Below, in pieces: positions 1-7,140 of a stretch of 56,253 nt of DNA; the stretch's first letter is position 1, and every line of letters starts with the position of its first letter. Made by a program: the position numbers and the translations under genes. Source of the stretch: a bacterium (GTDB taxonomy: Bacteria; Pseudomonadota; Alphaproteobacteria; SP197); the NCBI GenBank assembly GCA_028821455.1, contig JAPPGE010000066.1, forward strand, positions 1-56,253. The letters are read 5' to 3'. The notes beneath the pieces are model-generated. The model saw only the letters and a list, made by a program, of their open reading frames with translations. It searched no databases and was not told the origin of the DNA.

Positions 1-587
1 AGGCGGCGGCGGTCGACCTCGTGGTGCTCGACATCATGATGCCGGGCGAGGACGGCCTCGCGCTCTGCCGGCACCTGCGCGAGACGACGCGCATCCCGGT
101 CATCCTGCTGACCGCCATGGGCGAGGAGACCGACCGCATCGTGGGCCTGGAGGTGGGGGCCGACGACTATGTCGCCAAGCCGTTCAACCCCCGTGAGCTG
201 CTCGCCCGCATCAGGGCGGTCATCCGCCGGGCACGGAGCCTGCCGCCCGATCACGCGCCTCTGCCGTCGGGGAGGTATCTGTTCGACCGCTGGTCGCTCG
301 ACACGGCAAGGCGCGAACTGGTGGACGACAAAAGCGTGGTGACACCGCTCTCCGCGGGCGAGTTCCGGCTGCTGATGGCGCTGCTCGAGCGCCCCGGCAT
401 GGTGCTCTCGCGCGACCAGCTTCTCGACCTGACCCGGGGCCGCAGCGCTGCGCCCTTCGACCGTGCCGTCGACAACCAGGTGAGCCGGCTCCGGCGCAAG
501 ATCGAGCGCGATCCGAAGAACCCGGCGCTGATCGCCACGGTGTGGGGCGGCGGATACCGGTTCGCGGGCACGGTGGAGCGCGGATGA
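1..587 (+). CDS. OmpR/PhoB-family response regulator, 5' end outside window
   Basis: DNA-binding response regulator of a two-component system. The frame is open to the left edge, so the true start lies before the window. The first visible residues lead into VVLDIMMPGEDG, whose Asp is the phospho-acceptor. A conserved Thr (ILLTAMGEE) and the KPFNPREL segment complete the receiver domain. After a short linker comes a winged-helix output domain ending in VWGGGYRF, the usual C-terminal hairpin of the OmpR class. The stop overlaps the start of the following histidine kinase (ATGA at 584-587), so the two are translationally coupled partners. The target genes are not shown by the sequence. Confidence 0.95.
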   Translation, partial: AAAVDLVVLDIMMPGEDGLALCRHLRETTRIPVILLTAMGEETDRIVGLEVGADDYVAKPFNPRELLARIRAVIRRARSLPPDHAPLPSGRYLFDRWSLDTARRELVDDKSVVTPLSAGEFRLLMALLERPGMVLSRDQLLDLTRGRSAAPFDRAVDNQVSRLRRKIERDPKNPALIATVWGGGYRFAGTVERG

Positions 588-1972
588 GACTCGCGCCCTG
601 GAGCCTTGCCGGCCAGCTCACGCTGCTGCTGCTGCTCGCCCTCGCCGCGGCTCAGGGCATCGCCGTCGCGCTGTTCGCCTGGGAGCGCATCGAGGCGTTG
701 CGTTACGCACACCGGGACGACGCCGTCCAGCGCACGGCCACGGTGGCGCGGCTGCTCGCCGGCACGCCCCCGGCGCTGCACGAGGCCGTCATCGCGGCGG
801 CGAGCACCGAACTCGCGCGGTTCTCGCTGACCGGTGAGCCCGCCGTGGGCGCAGCGGGCTCCGGAGACCACTCGGTTGCCATCGCCAACGATCTCTCCGT
901 CGCGCTAGGTGCACACGCAGCGCAAGTCCGGGTTGCGCCCCTCTGGACCCGGCACATGGATGACGACGATGACTGGGACGACGACCACGATCACGACAAT
1001 GACGATCGCGACCGTGAACACTGGGAGCTTGCCTGGTTCACGGCTTCCGTTGCCCTTGGCGACGGGCGCTGGCTGAACGTGGCGGTGGGGCCACCGCCCG
1101 GCGCGCCGGCCTGGGGCGTGGCGTTCGTTGCCGTCTTCCTGCTTTCGGCGCTGGGCATTGCGGCCGTGGCGGTCGTCATGGGGCGGCGGATTGCGAGACC
1201 GATGCGGCGCCTGGCGGCAGCGGCCGGGCGTCTCGGCCGCGGTGAGGCGGTGGAGGACCTCGCCGAGGCGGGACCGGCGGAGACCCGGGAAACGGTGCGG
1301 GCCTTCAACCTCATGCGCGAACGCCTCGACCGCTACGTGCATGACCGCACGGCCATGCTGGCCGCAGTCTCGCATGATCTGAAGACCCCGATCACGAGTC
1401 TGCGTCTGCATGCCGAGTTCGTCGAGGATGGGGAGACCCGGGCGAGGATCCTCGCCGCACTCGACGAGATGCAACGCATGACCGAGGACGCGCTCGCGTT
1501 CATTCGCGAAGACATGCAACGCGAAGAGACGCGGACAGTGGATCTCCATGCACTTCTCGACAGCGTTGCTGCCGATCTCGCGGAACTGGGCCATGACATC
1601 GCAGTCGCCGACACCGGCCGGGTGCTGGTCGCCTGCCGGGCGAGCGCGCTGCGCCGGGCGTTGCGCAACCTGCTGGAGAACGCGTCCGCCTATGGCGGAC
1701 GGGCGACTGCGCGGATCGAACAGGACGACGAGACAATCCGCATCGTCGTCGAGGATGAGGGGCCGGGCATCCCGGAGAGGGATTTGGAAAGGGTGTTCGA
1801 ACCCTTCGTGAGGCTCGAGGCGTCACGCAGCCGCGAGACGGGAGGCAGCGGGCTCGGGCTCGCCATCGTGCGCAGCATCGTGCGCGGCCACGGCGGCGAC
1901 ATCCGCCTGGAGAACCGCTCCGAAGGCGGGTTGCGCGCGACGGTCGCACTGCCGGAATCCGAACGACCGTGA
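584..1972 (+). CDS. Sensor histidine kinase with Asp/His-rich periplasmic loop
   Basis: Membrane histidine kinase of 462 residues and partner of the upstream regulator. I chose the ATG at 584, which overlaps the regulator stop, rather than the GTG at 542. Order: TM helix (about 11-33), periplasmic sensor (about 35-173), second TM (about 175-199), HAMP, dimerisation domain with phospho-His264 (AAVSHDLKTP), then an ATPase domain with N box NLLENASAYGG, G1 DEGPGIP and G2 GGSGLGLAIV. The sensor carries a run at about 125-147 made almost only of Asp, His, Asn, Arg and Trp. This is an obvious candidate for metal-cation binding, but that role is inferred from composition only. No target operon is adjacent downstream. 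Confidence 0.95.
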   Translation: MRLAPWSLAGQLTLLLLLALAAAQGIAVALFAWERIEALRYAHRDDAVQRTATVARLLAGTPPALHEAVIAAASTELARFSLTGEPAVGAAGSGDHSVAIANDLSVALGAHAAQVRVAPLWTRHMDDDDDWDDDHDHDNDDRDREHWELAWFTASVALGDGRWLNVAVGPPPGAPAWGVAFVAVFLLSALGIAAVAVVMGRRIARPMRRLAAAAGRLGRGEAVEDLAEAGPAETRETVRAFNLMRERLDRYVHDRTAMLAAVSHDLKTPITSLRLHAEFVEDGETRARILAALDEMQRMTEDALAFIREDMQREETRTVDLHALLDSVAADLAELGHDIAVADTGRVLVACRASALRRALRNLLENASAYGGRATARIEQDDETIRIVVEDEGPGIPERDLERVFEPFVRLEASRSRETGGSGLGLAIVRSIVRGHGGDIRLENRSEGGLRATVALPESERP

Positions 1973-2055
1973 TCGCCGAAAGCCGGGCCGTGGCGTGCCT
2001 TCAACCCGGATTGCCGGAACCCCTGGTTCCATCGCAGGCGTGGCCGATCGTGTCC

Positions 2056-2181
2056 TCAACCGTAGTGGAGGCACTCCGGGTGGTGTTCGCGCTCGCGGCG
2101 CACCAAGTCGGTCGTGATGCCGCTATGCACGACCTCTCCGTCCACCTCGAAGCGATATCTGTAGGTCGTTCCTGCAGCCAT
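2056..2181 (-). CDS. 41-residue mini-protein with GIY-YIG-like motif
   Basis: A very short ORF starting with ATG at 2181, preceded by a good ribosome binding site (GAGGGG, about 7 nt spacing on the minus strand). The protein starts MAAGTTYRYRFEVDGEVVHS and continues GITTDLVRREREHHPECLHYG. The second part resembles the GI(T/S)xDLxRRxxxH segment of GIY-YIG nucleases, including the position of the catalytic Arg. The preceding beta-strands (TYRYRFEVDG and EVVHSG) look like a stripped-down version of the fold. Small free-standing proteins of this type are, as I recall, widespread in bacteria, but their function is unknown to me. It lies alone between convergent and unrelated genes. Confidence 0.6.
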   Translation of the reverse strand: MAAGTTYRYRFEVDGEVVHSGITTDLVRREREHHPECLHYG

Positions 2182-2352
2182 GACGGGCCCCTCAACAGCG
2201 AGTGCTATGTTTGAGCTGACTCTATCCGTTCAACGGTGCTCTCGCCCCCGGCCGTCCTGCCCGGAGAGCCCGACGGCGCCCTTCGCCGGCCGCGGGTAGC
2301 GCCCCGGCTCGTCACCGCAACGCTCCGGGTCGCGGAACACGTCAAGCGTGCA

Positions 2353-2994
2353 TCAATCCGGCGCGACCGTGTCGCCCGTGTAGAAGGCCGCCGTACGCTG
2401 CGCCGCTGCGCGCGCAGCGGCGGGGTCCGTACCCGCTGCCTCGGCCGCCCGGCCCCACGCCGCGCTGCTGCCGACGAGGAGCGCCTTTCCGTCACGAGTC
2501 GTGTGGAACGTTGCCCCGTCCAACTTGGGTTCGTTCGGCCGCGAAAGATGCAGTTCCATCCCCAGCAGGCCCATCTCCCAACCGACGCCCACGGCACCGG
2601 GACCGAACATATGCCAGTGGTCCGACACCAGCGCGGTATGCGTAATCGCAAGGTGCGAGCGGCCGGTGTCTTCGTTCCGCAGACGCGCCTCCACCCAGCT
2701 CACGTCACTGCCGAACTCCCACGTCAGACCGAGATGCGAGGAAGGCTCGCAGTGCCTGATCGTGCCGCCTGCGTTGCCCTCCAGCTGGAAACGACCGCCG
2801 GGTTCGAGACGGCCGCTGACCGGCAGAAACCAGCGCGGGATTCGGTCCGCGCTCGTCACGGCGTCCCAGAGGTCCTCCACCGTCGTCGCGTAGCTGCGAG
2901 CGAGGGTGACTGCGCACGCGGCCTGTCCGTCGCGCTCCAGGGACGACACCGTGCGCTCCACGGCGCCGAGGAGGCGTTCGACATCCAGGTCCAT
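2353..2994 (-). CDS. SRPBCC (AHSA1-like) domain protein
   Basis: 213-residue protein of the START/Bet v1 superfamily, usually a small-molecule-binding cavity protein. I chose the ATG at 2994 because it has a GGAGAAG site just upstream; the open frame continues further 5' but with no support. The core reads TTVEDLWDAVTSADRIPRWF, followed by SGRLEPGGRF and GGTIRHCEPSSHLGLTWE, the classic AHSA1 pattern. The C-terminal part (from about residue 130) is longer than the domain and looks helical. Such genes often sit beside an ArsR regulator, but none is visible here. Ligand and role unknown. Confidence 0.85.
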   Translation of the reverse strand: MDLDVERLLGAVERTVSSLERDGQAACAVTLARSYATTVEDLWDAVTSADRIPRWFLPVSGRLEPGGRFQLEGNAGGTIRHCEPSSHLGLTWEFGSDVSWVEARLRNEDTGRSHLAITHTALVSDHWHMFGPGAVGVGWEMGLLGMELHLSRPNEPKLDGATFHTTRDGKALLVGSSAAWGRAAEAAGTDPAAARAAAQRTAAFYTGDTVAPD

Positions 2995-3221
2995 GGCTTC
3001 TCCGTTTCGTCGAGCAGGCGACTGTCCAAGTACATGCCGCTGCGTGCGGCAAATCAAGCCGCGTGGACGATGGCTCGGCGAGCGCGCCGACAAGTGGCCC
3101 GGCACTGCTGTGGCCAGACGTGCGGGCATCCCCGCCATAGCCTTCGACAGCGTGCTGCGCACGACTGCCCGCGGCCCCGATGACACCGGCCGCCCCGACA
3201 TGGTCTCACGCAACAAACCGT

Positions 3222-3291
3222 GGAGTCAGGTGGTGACGTCCGGTTGTCTGCGCCCGGTGCGGGCCCTGATGCCGGCAATGGCTCCGGCCGC
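3222..3291. repeat. 70-bp direct repeat, copy 1 (pgm 3' end)
   Basis: About 63 of 70 bases agree with 4181-4250 in the same orientation. It covers the codons for the last residues of phosphoglucomutase, the stop and a few bases beyond. Together the two copies bracket the vapBC genes. Confidence 0.85.
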
Positions 3292-3370
3292 GGCGGCAAG
3301 CGGTGCGAGCGCCGCCTTGCAGTCGAGACCGAGACGTGACTCATCCGCACCGTAGCGCTCAAGATCGATT
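3226..3370 (-). pseudogene. pgm: Phosphoglucomutase 3'-end relic A
   Basis: On the minus strand, an open stretch ending at a TGA (3226-3228) encodes about 48 residues running from ERYGADESRLGLDCKAALAP to AGIRARTGRRQPDVTT. This matches the last residues of PGM1-type phosphoglucomutases, which typically end ARTGR..PTVIT. Nothing upstream in the same frame (3371-3435) looks like phosphoglucomutase. The last 70 bases (3222-3291) are repeated at 4181-4250 with about 7 mismatches. This is a remnant of the gene end, not a functional enzyme. Confidence 0.75.
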
Positions 3371-3436
3371 GGAGTTCGGTCTCCGTCGCCGCCTCGATGG
3401 TCTTTGTTCGTGCCACTTCTTGCGCTGTTCACCACT

Positions 3437-3874
3437 TCATCCCTTCGGGAGTGGATTGACCACAGTCAAATCAGGGAAGCGCGAGAAGTCCCGGTCGGCT
3501 GACCACAGGACACGCACTCCGTGAAACCGACACAGTGCGGCCACCCGAGCATCGTGCACGAGCGGACCCTGCACGAGGGCCGGTCGGGCGATCTGATCGA
3601 GCGCATCCAGGTAACCATCACCCTCAGCCAGGAATCCGCCGGAGAGACTTGCTAAGAGCCGCCTTGCGGCATCCAGGGCCACATCAATCGGTGTGGGATC
3701 CCGGAAAACGCGCGGGTCGGAAACCACCGCAAGAAACTCGTGGGCACAGGGCCAGGGAACACAAACCGGTTCCGGTGCAGCGACTGCCTCCGTCAGCACT
3801 TGTCGAGCACGCTCATGGAAGGACATTTCCGGGCGATGTGCGTAGACGAGCAAATTTGTGTCGACGGCGATCAC
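3437..3874 (-). CDS. vapC: VapC-type PIN-domain toxin
   Basis: 145-residue PIN-domain ribonuclease, toxin of a type II toxin-antitoxin pair. The acidic residues expected for Mg-dependent RNA cleavage are present: Asp5 (MIAVDTNLLVYAHR), Glu46 (CAHEFLAVV), Asp108 (LVHDARVAAL) and Asp127 (LWSADRDFSRFP). Start ATG at 3874 overlaps the antitoxin stop by four bases (ATGA), normal for these coupled pairs. The locus lies between two decayed phosphoglucomutase 3' ends, so it probably arrived or was rearranged with them. Length is typical for the family and nothing looks broken. Confidence 0.92.
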   Translation of the reverse strand: MIAVDTNLLVYAHRPEMSFHERARQVLTEAVAAPEPVCVPWPCAHEFLAVVSDPRVFRDPTPIDVALDAARRLLASLSGGFLAEGDGYLDALDQIARPALVQGPLVHDARVAALCRFHGVRVLWSADRDFSRFPDLTVVNPLPKG

Positions 3875-4116
3875 GCGCCGTGCCCACGATAGATTTCATC
3901 GCGAATTCGGCTCCAAGGCGCACCCCGAAACTCGTCAGTGAGACCGCTGCCGCCGTAGCTCGGAAAATCGAACTGGCGGCGCGCCGCCCGTCGCCGGGCC
4001 TCGAGGCTGCGCTGCAGACCTTCTTCAACCAACGCACGAAGCGTGGCGCCCTCTCCCTGGGCTACACGGCGCGCCTGCTCAATCAACGCGTCGGGAAGCT
4101 CAATTGTAGTCTTCAT
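3871..4116 (-). CDS. vapB: VapB-type ribbon-helix-helix antitoxin
   Basis: 81-residue antitoxin. The N-terminus (MKTTIELPDALIEQARRVAQ then TLRALVEEGLQRSLEARRR) is a ribbon-helix-helix DNA-binding domain. The C-terminal tail (RRQFDFPSYGGSG, then DEFRGAPWSRIRDEIY) is the expected toxin-wrapping segment. It is the first gene of the operon, with a GGAAGA ribosome site. A perfect 15-bp palindrome 22-36 bases upstream of its ATG is a likely binding site for its own VapB-VapC complex, giving the usual conditional autoregulation. Confidence 0.92.
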   Translation of the reverse strand: MKTTIELPDALIEQARRVAQGEGATLRALVEEGLQRSLEARRRAARRQFDFPSYGGSGLTDEFRGAPWSRIRDEIYRGHGA

Positions 4117-4137
4117 AAGGGTCTTCCATATCAGAAA

Positions 4138-4152
4138 TACGGTTGAACCGTA
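4138..4152 (-). promoter_or_regulatory. Palindromic operator candidate for vapBC
   Basis: Perfect inverted repeat TACGGTT-G-AACCGTA just upstream of the vapB start. On the minus strand a TGATAT -10-like element follows it. An autorepressor site is the simplest reading; binding is inferred from position and symmetry. Confidence 0.5.
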
Positions 4153-4180
4153 CCTCTGTTCTTCGTGCGCGGCAAGCCGC

Positions 4181-4250
4181 GGAGTCAGGTGTTAACGTCC
4201 GGCTGTCTGCTCCCGGTGCGGGCCCTGATGCCGGCCATGGCGTCGGCCGC
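4181..4250. repeat. 70-bp direct repeat, copy 2 (pgm 3' end)
   Basis: Second copy of the phosphoglucomutase gene end, same orientation as 3222-3291, with about 7 mismatches. The two copies are roughly 960 bp apart and flank vapBC. Confidence 0.85.
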
Positions 4251-4505
4251 CGGCACCGTCAGTCCGGTGGCTGTGCTTCCGGGAAGGTCGGGGAGACGCG
4301 AGCGCAGGCACTCCATGAGATCCGCGGCGACGTCTGGCTGCAACACGTCCCAGTCGTGGCGGGAATGGTAGTAGCGCCCCAGGACTTCGGCAATTGAGAG
4401 GCGGCGCTCGGCGATGATGTTGAGCCAGAACGGAACGGCCCACAGACCGTCATTCTCGCGCAAATGGGAAGACCCGGAACCCGACAACTCCTCGCGCGAG
4501 GTGAT
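4185..4505 (-). pseudogene. pgm: Phosphoglucomutase relic B with internal deletions
   Basis: The minus strand encodes, in one frame, EELSGSGSSHLRENDGLWAV, then FWLNIIAERRLSIAEVL, then GRYYHSRHDWDVLQPDVAAD, and finally MAGIRARTGSRQPDVNT and a stop. Phosphoglucomutases have the corresponding (E)ESFGTGS..REKDGLWAVLFWLN and NYYSRHDYE motifs. About seven residues (the DHW..Y segment) are missing between AEVL and GRYYHS. Well over 100 residues are missing between DLPGS and the C-terminal tail. The upstream part overlaps the end of the adjacent oxidoreductase gene (ends at 4549) or has been lost. It cannot make an active enzyme. Confidence 0.8.
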
Positions 4506-4548
4506 GGCCCAACTCGACCATCTGGGCATGGACTGACGTGCCGCCGGG

Positions 4549-6591
4549 TCACAGAACCCGGCACAGCCTGTTGGCATCGAGCAGGGCGGCGTGAATGTCG
4601 CGTGGCGCCAGGGCATCCCCGATCTTGAAGAGGCGGAACGCACCGTCGGCGTTCGCCACGACCTTCTGCGGCGCGATGGCCACCAGGGCCTCGTGATCGA
4701 CTTCGCCGAGGTTGACGGACCGGTCCCGCAGGTCGTCGAACACGTCCGTGACGGAACGCACCCCGGAATCGGCGATCACCATGTCGGCTGCCACGTCCTC
4801 GATCCGGCGCGTATAGGCGTGACGCAGGCGGGCGACGAAGCGATTGCCCTGGCGGCGGACACCGACAAGCGCCCTGTCCGTGAGGATCACGGCGCCGGCC
4901 GCGACAAGATTGCGCAGGTAGACCGGCACGTTCTGGACGCCGAGCGCCCTTCCGGCATGGCGGTCCGCGGTCACGAAGGTGAGGGCTTGCGCAGAATCGG
5001 CCAGGGCATCGGCGAGCGAGAGCGCGCCGTGGCCGCCCGTGACATCGGTGATGACGATGTGCCCGGCGGGCCGGTGTCCAGCCCCGAGGGCGTCCCAGAC
5101 CGTCATGACGTGCTCACCGCCCCCTTCCGCAAGATCGGTCTCGGGCACCCCGCCCGTGGCCACGACCACGATGTCGGCGTCGAGGCGGGCGACGTCATCG
5201 CCCTCGACAAATGTGCCGGTGCGCACGTCGACGACGGCATGGTCGACCTCTCCGACGAGCCAGTCGACGATGCCGATCATGTCGCGCCGCCATCCGGCCG
5301 CTGCGGCAAGCAGGACCTGTCCGCCGGGCCGCGGGGCGGCTTCGAAGAGCGTGACGGCATGGCCGCGAAGAGCCAGCACGCGGGCCGCTTCAAGACCGGC
5401 GGGGCCACCGCCCACCACCACGGCCCGCCCGGGCGCGGCGGTCCTGGTGATCCTTGAATCGAGCCAGGACTCGCGGCCCGTGGAGACGTTGTGCTGACAC
5501 AGGGCGTCCCGGCCGCCGTAAATCCTGTCGAGGCAGTATCCCGCGCCGACACAGGGACGGATGCGCTCCGCCTCGCCGCGCGCCAGCTTGTTGACGATAT
5601 CCGGATCCGCCATGTGCGGACGGGTCATGCCGGCCATGTCGACATGCCCTTCCGAAATGGCCCAGTCGGCAGTCGCCGGATCGGCGAGCCGTGCAGCCTG
5701 CAGTGTCACAAGGCCGCTGGCCTCGCGCACCCTGCCTGCCAGTTCGATGTAGGGAGCAACCGGCCAGGCCATGCCCGGCATGGCTTCCGTCAGGCCCATG
5801 TCGGTGCCGCCATAGGCTCCGTTGACGTTGACGATGTCGGCGACACCGTGGCGGCCGATCATGCGGGCGATCGCGATCCCTTCCTCGGCCACCAGCCCGT
5901 TCTCGTTGCTCTCGTCGGCGTTGAACCTGACGCTGACGAGAAGATCGTCGCCAGCCGACGTGCGGCAGGCCTCGAGCACCTCGAAGAGGAAGCGCGCCCG
6001 GTTGTGGAGGTCGCCGCCATAGGCGTCCTGGCGATCGTTGGAGAGTGGAGACAGGAACTGGCCCACAAGGTGGGTGGACGCCAGGATCTCGACGCCATCG
6101 AGCCCGCCTTCCCGGCAACGCCGCGCCGCTTCGCCAAAATCCCGGACGATGCGCGCGATTTCGCGCGAGGACAGGGCATAGGGAACGGAATGGTGGGCCG
6201 GATCGCGGAACGCAGAAGGCCCCCTGGTCGGCAGCCAGTCGCCGGAATCCCAGGTGGTGCGGCGGCCCATGTGGGTGATCTGGCACATCAGGCCCGCGCC
6301 ATGGCGGTGAACGCGGCGCGAGAGCTCCCTGAACGCCGGGATCACCCTGTCGTCGCCGACGTAGATCTGCCCGTAGATGGAACCGGAATCGCGCGAGACG
6401 TTCGACGATCCGCCGAACATGGTAAGGCCGATTCCGCCCCTCGCCTTGGCCTCGTGATAGGCCTGGTAGCGCTCTCCCGGCAGCCCGTCCACCGCGTACC
6501 CCGGTGCATGGGCGCTCGAGAAGACCCGGTTGCGGAAGGTGCGTCCGCGAATGGTGATGGGCGACAGCAGGTACCGATGGGTGTTCACCAC
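4549..6591 (-). CDS. OYE/trimethylamine dehydrogenase-like flavin and Fe-S oxidoreductase
   Basis: 680-residue two-domain enzyme. Residues 1-370 form an old-yellow-enzyme TIM barrel binding FMN (ITHMGRR, ILASTHLVGQFLSP, VRFNADESNENGL). Residues 387-680 form an NAD/FAD-binding domain starting AVVVGGGPAGLEAARVLALR. An Fe-S cluster site lies between them. The Cys pattern is C347, C353 and C365 (PCVGAGYC and ALCQHN), with Ala350 where dienoyl-CoA reductases and trimethylamine dehydrogenase have a further Cys. Relatives include 2,4-dienoyl-CoA reductase, trimethylamine dehydrogenase and N-methylproline demethylase (StcD); the sequence does not fix the substrate. Start is a GTG (6591, or 6588) after a GGAG site. 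Not in an operon. Confidence 0.88.
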   Translation of the reverse strand: MVNTHRYLLSPITIRGRTFRNRVFSSAHAPGYAVDGLPGERYQAYHEAKARGGIGLTMFGGSSNVSRDSGSIYGQIYVGDDRVIPAFRELSRRVHRHGAGLMCQITHMGRRTTWDSGDWLPTRGPSAFRDPAHHSVPYALSSREIARIVRDFGEAARRCREGGLDGVEILASTHLVGQFLSPLSNDRQDAYGGDLHNRARFLFEVLEACRTSAGDDLLVSVRFNADESNENGLVAEEGIAIARMIGRHGVADIVNVNGAYGGTDMGLTEAMPGMAWPVAPYIELAGRVREASGLVTLQAARLADPATADWAISEGHVDMAGMTRPHMADPDIVNKLARGEAERIRPCVGAGYCLDRIYGGRDALCQHNVSTGRESWLDSRITRTAAPGRAVVVGGGPAGLEAARVLALRGHAVTLFEAAPRPGGQVLLAAAAGWRRDMIGIVDWLVGEVDHAVVDVRTGTFVEGDDVARLDADIVVVATGGVPETDLAEGGGEHVMTVWDALGAGHRPAGHIVITDVTGGHGALSLADALADSAQALTFVTADRHAGRALGVQNVPVYLRNLVAAGAVILTDRALVGVRRQGNRFVARLRHAYTRRIEDVAADMVIADSGVRSVTDVFDDLRDRSVNLGEVDHEALVAIAPQKVVANADGAFRLFKIGDALAPRDIHAALLDANRLCRVL

Positions 6592-6946
6592 CAGATCTCC
6601 CTATCTCCGGGGACGATGCCCCGAGTGTGCGCATAGTGCCTCCCGGCGGTGACGGGTGCCAGACGCCTTGGTGAGGGCGAGGCAGCGATGGCGCCGCAGA
6701 CAAAGCGCATCAACCACGGTCGAAGGCGGGACCGTGAACCCGCTCGTACCCGCCGGGCGTGAAGGCATCCATCGAACGGCCTTCGTCACTCTCGAGAACA
6801 CAGCAGACCGCGGCACCTTGCAGGCGCAGTGGATGCCTGTCTGCATTCCCGGTTCGACCTGATGCTCAGCCCTCCCTGATGCCGTCAAGGGTTGACGATT
6901 CCTTGACATTCCGGGGTATCGCACCTACATCGGCGCTTCCCGCTGG
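6592..6946. other. Intergenic region between oxidoreductase and tRNA-Ala
   Basis: No gene seen. It holds the 5' region of the oxidoreductase on the left and the tRNA promoter on the right. Confidence 0.6.
6903..6931 (+). promoter_or_regulatory. Sigma70-type promoter of tRNA-Ala
   Basis: A perfect -35 box TTGACA (6903-6908), 17-bp spacer and TACATC as -10 (6926-6931). Transcription would start a few bases before the mature tRNA 5' end at 6947. Confidence 0.75.
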
Positions 6947-7022
<76 letters not shown>

Positions 7023-7140
7023 GAACCCCGGTCATCTCTTCAACTCCGTCCATGCCCTGTTCCGTCGGGCGTGGGCGCGATGTGGTTTCCTTGCCGGCAT
7101 CTGCTATCCTTCACGCAACCTTGTATGGAGGAAACAAGTC

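Noticed and set aside
2226..2236. 11-bp palindrome CCGTT-C-AACGG upstream of the mini-protein
   Set aside because: Short; expected by chance at this scale, no promoter element around it.
6623..6900. Possible small genes between the oxidoreductase and the tRNA
   Set aside because: Open frames on both strands lack ribosome sites and family features.
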